Notes under the pieces: generated by a model
The model's input: the letters and a program-made list of their open reading frames with translations, nothing else
Database searches by the model: none
What the model was told of the DNA's origin: nothing
Position numbers and translations under genes: made by a program
Part shown: positions 12,707 to 13,413 of the stretch, piece by piece
How positions within the stretch are numbered: position 1 is the first letter of the stretch
How the letters are laid out: each line of letters begins with the position of its first letter
NCBI GenBank assembly: GCA_946407715.1
Contig: CAMJPH010000068.1
Coordinates: forward strand, 1 to 13,413
Reading direction: 5' to 3'
Origin: an uncultured Bacteroidales bacterium
GTDB taxonomy: Bacteria; Bacteroidota; Bacteroidia; Bacteroidales; WCHB1-69
Length of the DNA: 13,413 bases

Positions 12707-13413
12707 TCACCCGATTGTCTTCGCAATCTTCTCGATATTCAAACTTCTTGCCGAAGCATCGATGATTTCCTTGTAGATGCCGCCCTTTTTGTAGATTTCA
12801 TCGGGGTCGCCACCTTGTTCCACGCGGCCGTCCTTAAGGGCGTAGATGTAGTCGGCGTCAATGATTTGCGAGATGCTGTGCGAGATGATGATGACGGTGC
12901 GGTCTTGCTTGATGGCGTCGATGCTGTTCTTGATCTGCTCGGTGGCGATGGCGTCCAAGCTGGCGGTAGGCTCGTCCAAGAAGATGATGGGCGGGTTCTT
13001 GAGGAACATGCGGGCGATGGCCACGCGCTGCTGCTGCCCGCCGGAGAGGTCGGCGGCGTTGTGCGCGAACTGCTTCGGCAGCTCCATGACCTGGTCGTAC
13101 AGGTGCGCCTTCTTCGCGGCCTCCACCACCTCCTCGTGCGTGGCGTCCGGGTTGCCGTAGAGGATGTTCTCCTCAATCGTGCCGTCGAAAATGTGGTTCT
13201 TCTGCAACACCAACCCGATGTTCTCGCGCAGGTATTGTGTGTCGTAGTCCTTCAAATCGACCCCGTCGAGGGTGATGGTGCCCACCTGCGGCTCGTAGAA
13301 CTTGTCTAACAGGTTGACAATGGTGCTCTTGCCTGCACCCGACAGCCCGACCAACGCTGTGATCTTGCCCGGCTCAATCTTCATGTTGACACCGAACAAC
13401 GCCTGCGTGCCGT
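12707..13413 (-). CDS. ABC exporter nucleotide-binding domain, C-terminal part (cut by window edge)
   Basis: The reading frame is open to the right edge of the window, so this is the last ~235 residues of a longer protein; the TTG at 13399 is an internal leucine, not a start. Motifs in order are Walker A (GLSGAGKST), the Q-loop (GLVLQKNHIFDGTIEENILYG), the signature LSGGQQQRVAIAR, Walker B (PIIFLDEPTASLD) and the H-loop histidine (IIISHS). The order and the wording around the Q-loop fit the nucleotide-binding domain of a fused ABC exporter (MsbA/peptidase-linked type), whose membrane domain would lie to the right. Substrate cannot be told from this part. The stretch 12850-13350 is markedly GC-rich with G/C-ending codons. 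It ends about 110 bases before porQ in the same direction, with a promoter in between. Confidence 0.88.
   Translation of the reverse strand, partial: GTQALFGVNMKIEPGKITALVGLSGAGKSTIVNLLDKFYEPQVGTITLDGVDLKDYDTQYLRENIGLVLQKNHIFDGTIEENILYGNPDATHEEVVEAAKKAHLYDQVMELPKQFAHNAADLSGGQQQRVAIARMFLKNPPIIFLDEPTASLDAIATEQIKNSIDAIKQDRTVIIISHSISQIIDADYIYALKDGRVEQGGDPDEIYKKGGIYKEIIDASARSLNIEKIAKTIG

Noticed and set aside
12739..13176. Arg/Ser/Thr-rich open frame on the minus strand and a Val/Asp/Leu-rich one on the plus strand (12815-13309)
   Set aside because: Both overlap the Walker and signature motifs of the ABC domain in other frames; their composition is that of shifted GC-rich codons.
13397..13399. 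TTG as start codon of the ABC protein
   Set aside because: The frame stays open to the window edge (preceding residues G-T-Q-A), and it lies inside a normal nucleotide-binding domain.

Overview
The window reads as chromosomal DNA from a member of the Bacteroidota, most likely order Bacteroidales. Three things point there: a recognisable PorQ (a type IX secretion protein found only in this phylum), repeated copies of the TAnnTTTG promoter element typical of the phylum placed just upstream of several genes, and house-style families such as an RluB-type pseudouridine synthase with a long charged N-terminal tail, a short SPOR-domain secreted protein and a lipocalin-like lipoprotein. There is no sign of a phage or conjugative element. 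All functional calls come from reading motifs by eye; no database search was run.

Layout. 1-152: a cluster of short GC-rich palindromes (REP-like). 227-1183 (+): a protein holding only the ATPase half of a DnaB-type helicase. 1467-1856 (+): a FlK-like hotdog thioesterase. 1883-2328 (-): a lipocalin-like lipoprotein gene that looks broken (frameshift at the lipobox, no normal start codon). 2519-3730 and 3794-5032 (+): two RNA-modification genes, an RluB-like 23S rRNA pseudouridine synthase and a U32-family (TrhP/RlhA-type) protein. 5071-5460 (-): secreted SPOR protein. 5548-6108 (-): MntP manganese exporter. 6194-7159 (+): WbpB/WlbA, the UDP-GlcNAcA 3-dehydrogenase. 7237-10289 (+): a tightly packed run of sufE, a small lipoprotein, a short-chain dehydrogenase, an LD-carboxypeptidase and a PlsC-like acyltransferase. 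10284-12597 (-): porQ followed after one base by a DegT-family sugar aminotransferase. 12707-13413 (-): the C-terminal nucleotide-binding domain of an ABC exporter, cut by the window edge.

How the genes may work together. The most interesting theme is cell-surface attachment. PorQ belongs to the type IX secretion attachment machinery; in Porphyromonas gingivalis the sugar that links secreted cargo to anionic LPS is made by a Wbp-type pathway in which WbpB oxidises UDP-GlcNAcA and a DegT-family aminotransferase (PorR/WbpE) aminates the product. Here the aminotransferase appears co-transcribed with porQ, and wbpB lies about 3 kb from it. The genes between (LD-carboxypeptidase, acyltransferase, lipoprotein) are also mostly envelope related. 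The link between sugar synthesis and the secretion subunit is an inference from gene order and family knowledge.

Upstream of most transcription units a TAnnTTTG -7 element can be placed 20-70 bases before the start codon. No tRNA, rRNA, CRISPR array or insertion sequence was seen.
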